A stretch of 14,526 nucleotides of DNA from Clostridia bacterium (GTDB taxonomy: Bacteria > Bacillota > Clostridia > Oscillospirales > CAG-272). The notes under the pieces are model-generated. The model was not told the DNA's origin. It did no database searches and saw nothing but the letters and a program-made list of their open reading frames with translations. The translations under genes and the position numbers were made by a program. The stretch covers positions 1-14,526 of the forward strand of contig JAFTHJ010000213.1 of the NCBI GenBank assembly GCA_017457465.1, read 5' to 3'. Shown piece by piece: positions 12,576 to 14,526 of the stretch. Each line of letters starts with the position of its first letter. Within the stretch, counting starts at the first letter, position 1.

Positions 12576-13214
12576 ATGGTACTTGATTCAAAGCAAACAA
12601 CTGTGGCTTACCGTTGTCCGCATTGCGGCGCGGGAGTTATGAGCGCGGTCGGTCTGTTCGCGCTCACAGCGGATATGATAAAGCTCAAATGCACCTGCGG
12701 AGAGAGCGAGATGAGCGTGGTATACTCAAAGGATGGTAAGCTCCGTCTGACAGTTCCTTGCATTCTCTGCCCCAATCCGCACAGCTTCACGGTCAATTCA
12801 TCGGTCTTTTTCAAAAACGACCTCTTTCTGCTCCCCTGCCCCTATTCCGATATAAACATATGTATGATAGGAGAAGAAAACAAGGTCAAGGCAGAACTTG
12901 CGAGAACCGAGCTTGAGCTTCTTGATTTGCTTGAGGAGCACGGTATAGATAATTTTGATATCTTCCATCAGGAGCAAACGCTCACCGACCCGCAGATTCT
13001 CGATATAATTCTTTTCGTTATAAACGACCTTGACGCGGAGGGCAAGATATTCTGCAAATGTGAGGATAACGAGGAAGGCGATTATGAGGTTGAAATGACT
13101 TCGGAGGGCATAAAGGTAAGCTGCAAAAAGTGCGGTGCCTCCAAAATCATCGCTTCCAATTCACTTATCAATGCCCACGAATTTCTCAACTGCGAAAGCT
13201 TGACACTTGAATAA
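12576..13214 (+). CDS. Cysteine-rich zinc-ribbon-like protein of unknown function
   Basis: 212 residues, soluble. It has 13 cysteines, most in pairs: CPHC (14-17), CTC (39-41), CILC (62-65), CP (88), CKC (160-162) and CKKC (183-186). This suggests an N-terminal block of one or two zinc ribbons and a C-terminal ribbon, separated by an acidic helical part (about 102-155, ending in LTDPQILDIILFVINDLDAEG). CPHCGAG at the start and CKKCGASK near the end are classic ribbon knuckles. I do not recognise the family. The ATG follows GAGGT at 6-nt spacing, 31 bp after the foldase terminator, and no promoter is obvious between, so expression may need read-through. A perfect terminator follows. Confidence 0.8.
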   Translation: MVLDSKQTTVAYRCPHCGAGVMSAVGLFALTADMIKLKCTCGESEMSVVYSKDGKLRLTVPCILCPNPHSFTVNSSVFFKNDLFLLPCPYSDINICMIGEENKVKAELARTELELLDLLEEHGIDNFDIFHQEQTLTDPQILDIILFVINDLDAEGKIFCKCEDNEEGDYEVEMTSEGIKVSCKKCGASKIIASNSLINAHEFLNCESLTLE

Positions 13215-13228
13215 TTCAGACAAACACA

Positions 13229-13261
13229 AAAAGGAACCGAGCCACAGGCTCGGTTCCTTTT
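13229..13261. terminator. Bidirectional terminator between the Cys-rich gene and cpsB
   Basis: AAAAGGAACCGAGCC (13229-13243) and its exact complement GGCTCGGTTCCTTTT (13247-13261), 15 bp with an ACA loop. T-runs follow on both strands. It lies 14 bp after the plus-strand stop and 7 bp after the minus-strand stop. Confidence 0.93.
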
Positions 13262-13268
13262 ATTTTGT

Positions 13269-13976
13269 TCAAAGCTCAACAAGCTCCGCCGTGGCGAGAA
13301 GCTCCTTTGACCTATCCATAATACGTTTGAAATTTTCAGTGCCTACTCGTCGCTCAAGCCTTGCAAATGCCTTATACGACGATTTTTCGGAACCGTGGAG
13401 ATCGCTTCCAAGCGCACACACGTATCCGCCGTCAATATAAGCCATCATCTTTTTTCTTGAGGCGTGTGTGACAAGAGATTCCGCATTTACCTGCGCCATA
13501 GCCCCCATAGCTATGAGAGTGTCTATCTTATCCTCATAGCGCTTCATATAGCGGTCTATATGCGCCAGAATGACATTATATCCGTTATCAATGAGATTTT
13601 TCACTGCCTCAATCTGCAATCTTTCCCATTCGCCGCAAGCCGGCATCTCCAGCAAAAGGCATTTGGTTCCTCGGATACAAAGCTTGTCTATGTCTGGCAT
13701 CCTGTCTATCGTCTCACAGGCAAGTACCTCGGCTCCTATCGCAACAGAGATACCAAGAGTATTATCGCCAAGCCTTGCGCGTATAGCCTTTACAGACTCG
13801 TCCACATCATTGACGTAATCGCTTGTCCTGTGTATGTGTGGGTAAAAATGCGGGGTTGCGACCGCCAACTCGACCTTGTTTGCGCACATTATCCGAAGCT
13901 GCTTTTCCGATTCGTGAGAATCCGCGCAGCCGTGGTCGATAGCGGGAAGGATATGCGAATGAAAATCAATTATCAA
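13269..13976 (-). CDS. cpsB: CpsB/YwqE-type tyrosine-protein phosphatase (PHP domain)
   Basis: 235 residues, near the usual 240-255. Mn-dependent phosphatase that removes phosphate from the bacterial tyrosine kinase encoded just upstream, controlling capsule or exopolysaccharide chain length. PHP metal motifs are visible: DFHSHILP (His6, His8), Asp14-His15, ATPHFYP (His43), GAEV (Glu83), LLLEMP (Glu110), LAHIDRY (His139) and GSDLHG (Asp192, His194). LAHIDRY replaces the common LAHPERY, a mild change. The start is a TTG (13976-13974): an in-frame TGA comes immediately before it, and AGGGGTG lies about 8 nt upstream, so no other start fits. It follows the kinase gene by 38 bp on the same strand. 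Confidence 0.9.
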   Translation of the reverse strand: MIIDFHSHILPAIDHGCADSHESEKQLRIMCANKVELAVATPHFYPHIHRTSDYVNDVDESVKAIRARLGDNTLGISVAIGAEVLACETIDRMPDIDKLCIRGTKCLLLEMPACGEWERLQIEAVKNLIDNGYNVILAHIDRYMKRYEDKIDTLIAMGAMAQVNAESLVTHASRKKMMAYIDGGYVCALGSDLHGSEKSSYKAFARLERRVGTENFKRIMDRSKELLATAELVEL

Positions 13977-14014
13977 TCAGCTTCACCCCTTCTGCTTTAC
14001 GATTTTGGGCTAAA

Positions 14015-14526
14015 TCAGGAATTCTTTTGCTTATTGTAATTACTGTACTTACTGTATTTACCGTATTTGCTGTATCTTCCGTACTTGCTGTAACCGGTCT
14101 TCTTATACTTACTTGCGAAGATACCGTCCTTGAGATTTACGTCACTGAGAACTATTCCCGCGATATTCGCGTTCACCTTCTCAAAGTTATCTATTATCTC
14201 GGAAACTCTTACGTAATCGGAAACATTAGCTCTTATAACGAAGATATATCCGGACATAATCGATACAACAGAGAGCGCATCCGCAACAACTCCAACGGGC
14301 GGGAAGTCGATGAATATGAAATCGTATTCGGATTTCAATTCGTTGATAAGCTCCTCAAAACGAGAGCTGAGTATAAGCTCGGAGGGGTTGGGCGGAAGAT
14401 GTCCGCTCGGGATAACATCAAGATATCCGTTATCTGTTTTGAATATAGCCTCATTCTTGTCCTTTACCATTCCAACGAGAATCTCGCTGAGTCCCACCGA
14501 CTCTTTCGGATATCCGAAGAATGAAT
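14015..14526 (-). CDS. cpsD: Bacterial tyrosine kinase CpsD-type, C-terminal part (5' end outside window)
   Basis: The last 170 codons of a BY-kinase; the first part, with Walker A and A', lies beyond the right edge. The visible reading has no start and opens SFFGYPKESVGLSEILVG, the usual region after Walker A'. Then come DVIPSGHLPPNPSELILSS (an almost diagnostic BY-kinase stretch) and the Walker-B-like YDFIFIDFPPVGVVADAL. The C-terminus is a tyrosine cluster with eight Tyr in about 30 residues, where these kinases autophosphorylate; it contains tandem YSKYGR/YSKYGK repeats. It probably regulates capsule/exopolysaccharide polymerisation with a membrane adaptor encoded off the window, and is dephosphorylated by CpsB. 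A GTG at 14497 is an internal Val, not the start. Confidence 0.92.
   Translation of the reverse strand, partial: SFFGYPKESVGLSEILVGMVKDKNEAIFKTDNGYLDVIPSGHLPPNPSELILSSRFEELINELKSEYDFIFIDFPPVGVVADALSVVSIMSGYIFVIRANVSDYVRVSEIIDNFEKVNANIAGIVLSDVNLKDGIFASKYKKTGYSKYGRYSKYGKYSKYSNYNKQKNS
14045..14098 (-). repeat. 18-bp tandem repeat encoding the kinase tyrosine cluster
   Basis: Three imperfect 18-bp units (14045-14062, 14063-14080, 14081-14098), plus strand beginning GTACTTACTG, GTATTTGCTG and GTACTTGCTG. They encode hexapeptides of the form YSKYGR/YSKYGK in the kinase tail; the third unit decays at its end. Confidence 0.7.

Overview
The window looks like a chromosome segment of an endospore-forming anaerobic Firmicute, most likely a clostridial relative of the Ruminococcaceae/Oscillospiraceae. 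The support is gene content read from the translations: spore genes (cotJABC, spmA-spmB), an AbrB-type regulator, RNase J, a two-gene SUF-like iron-sulfur system and a Gram-positive CpsB/CpsD tyrosine phosphatase/kinase pair. Strong AGGAGG-type ribosome binding sites and near-consensus TTGACA/TATAAT promoters also fit. There are no rRNA or tRNA genes, CRISPR arrays, insertion sequences or phage genes.

Layout. Positions 1-4100 are all on the minus strand: the start of a large secreted, probably solute-binding protein (1-529) with a long structured leader and its own promoter; a gene-poor stretch (785-1261); the sufC-sufB/D-like operon (2953 to 1321) ending in a strong terminator; and a small winged-helix regulator followed by queH (4100 to 3154). 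Positions 4269-6550 are on the plus strand: cotJA-cotJB-cotJC, then a nucleoside hydrolase with its own vegetative promoter and a two-hairpin leader. A bidirectional terminator (6561-6601) separates it from the minus-strand AbrB-type gene. Plus-strand genes then run from 7107 to 13214: spmA-spmB, a small membrane protein, RNase J, a PrsA/SurA-like membrane-anchored foldase and a cysteine-rich zinc-ribbon-like protein. A second bidirectional terminator (13229-13261) faces the minus-strand cpsB and the 3' part of cpsD, which leaves the window on the right.

How the genes work together. Two blocks are sporulation genes: cotJABC (spore coat, with a Mn-catalase-like CotJC) and spmAB (spore core dehydration), the latter with a candidate sigma-E promoter. 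The AbrB-type gene is divergent from spmA and shares an intergenic region holding a perfect 16-bp inverted repeat. The wHTH-queH pair is divergent from cotJABC and shares a compact control region with a dyad and a 10-bp-period direct repeat. RNase J (RNA decay) and the foldase are housekeeping genes with leader structures. The cps pair marks the edge of an exopolysaccharide locus.

I did not find a clearly new multi-gene system. The most unusual signals are regulatory: the wHTH/cotJ operator region, the AbrB-spmA inverted repeat, several structured 5' leaders (secreted protein, nucleoside hydrolase, RNase J, foldase) and a nucleoside hydrolase with non-standard active-site motifs.
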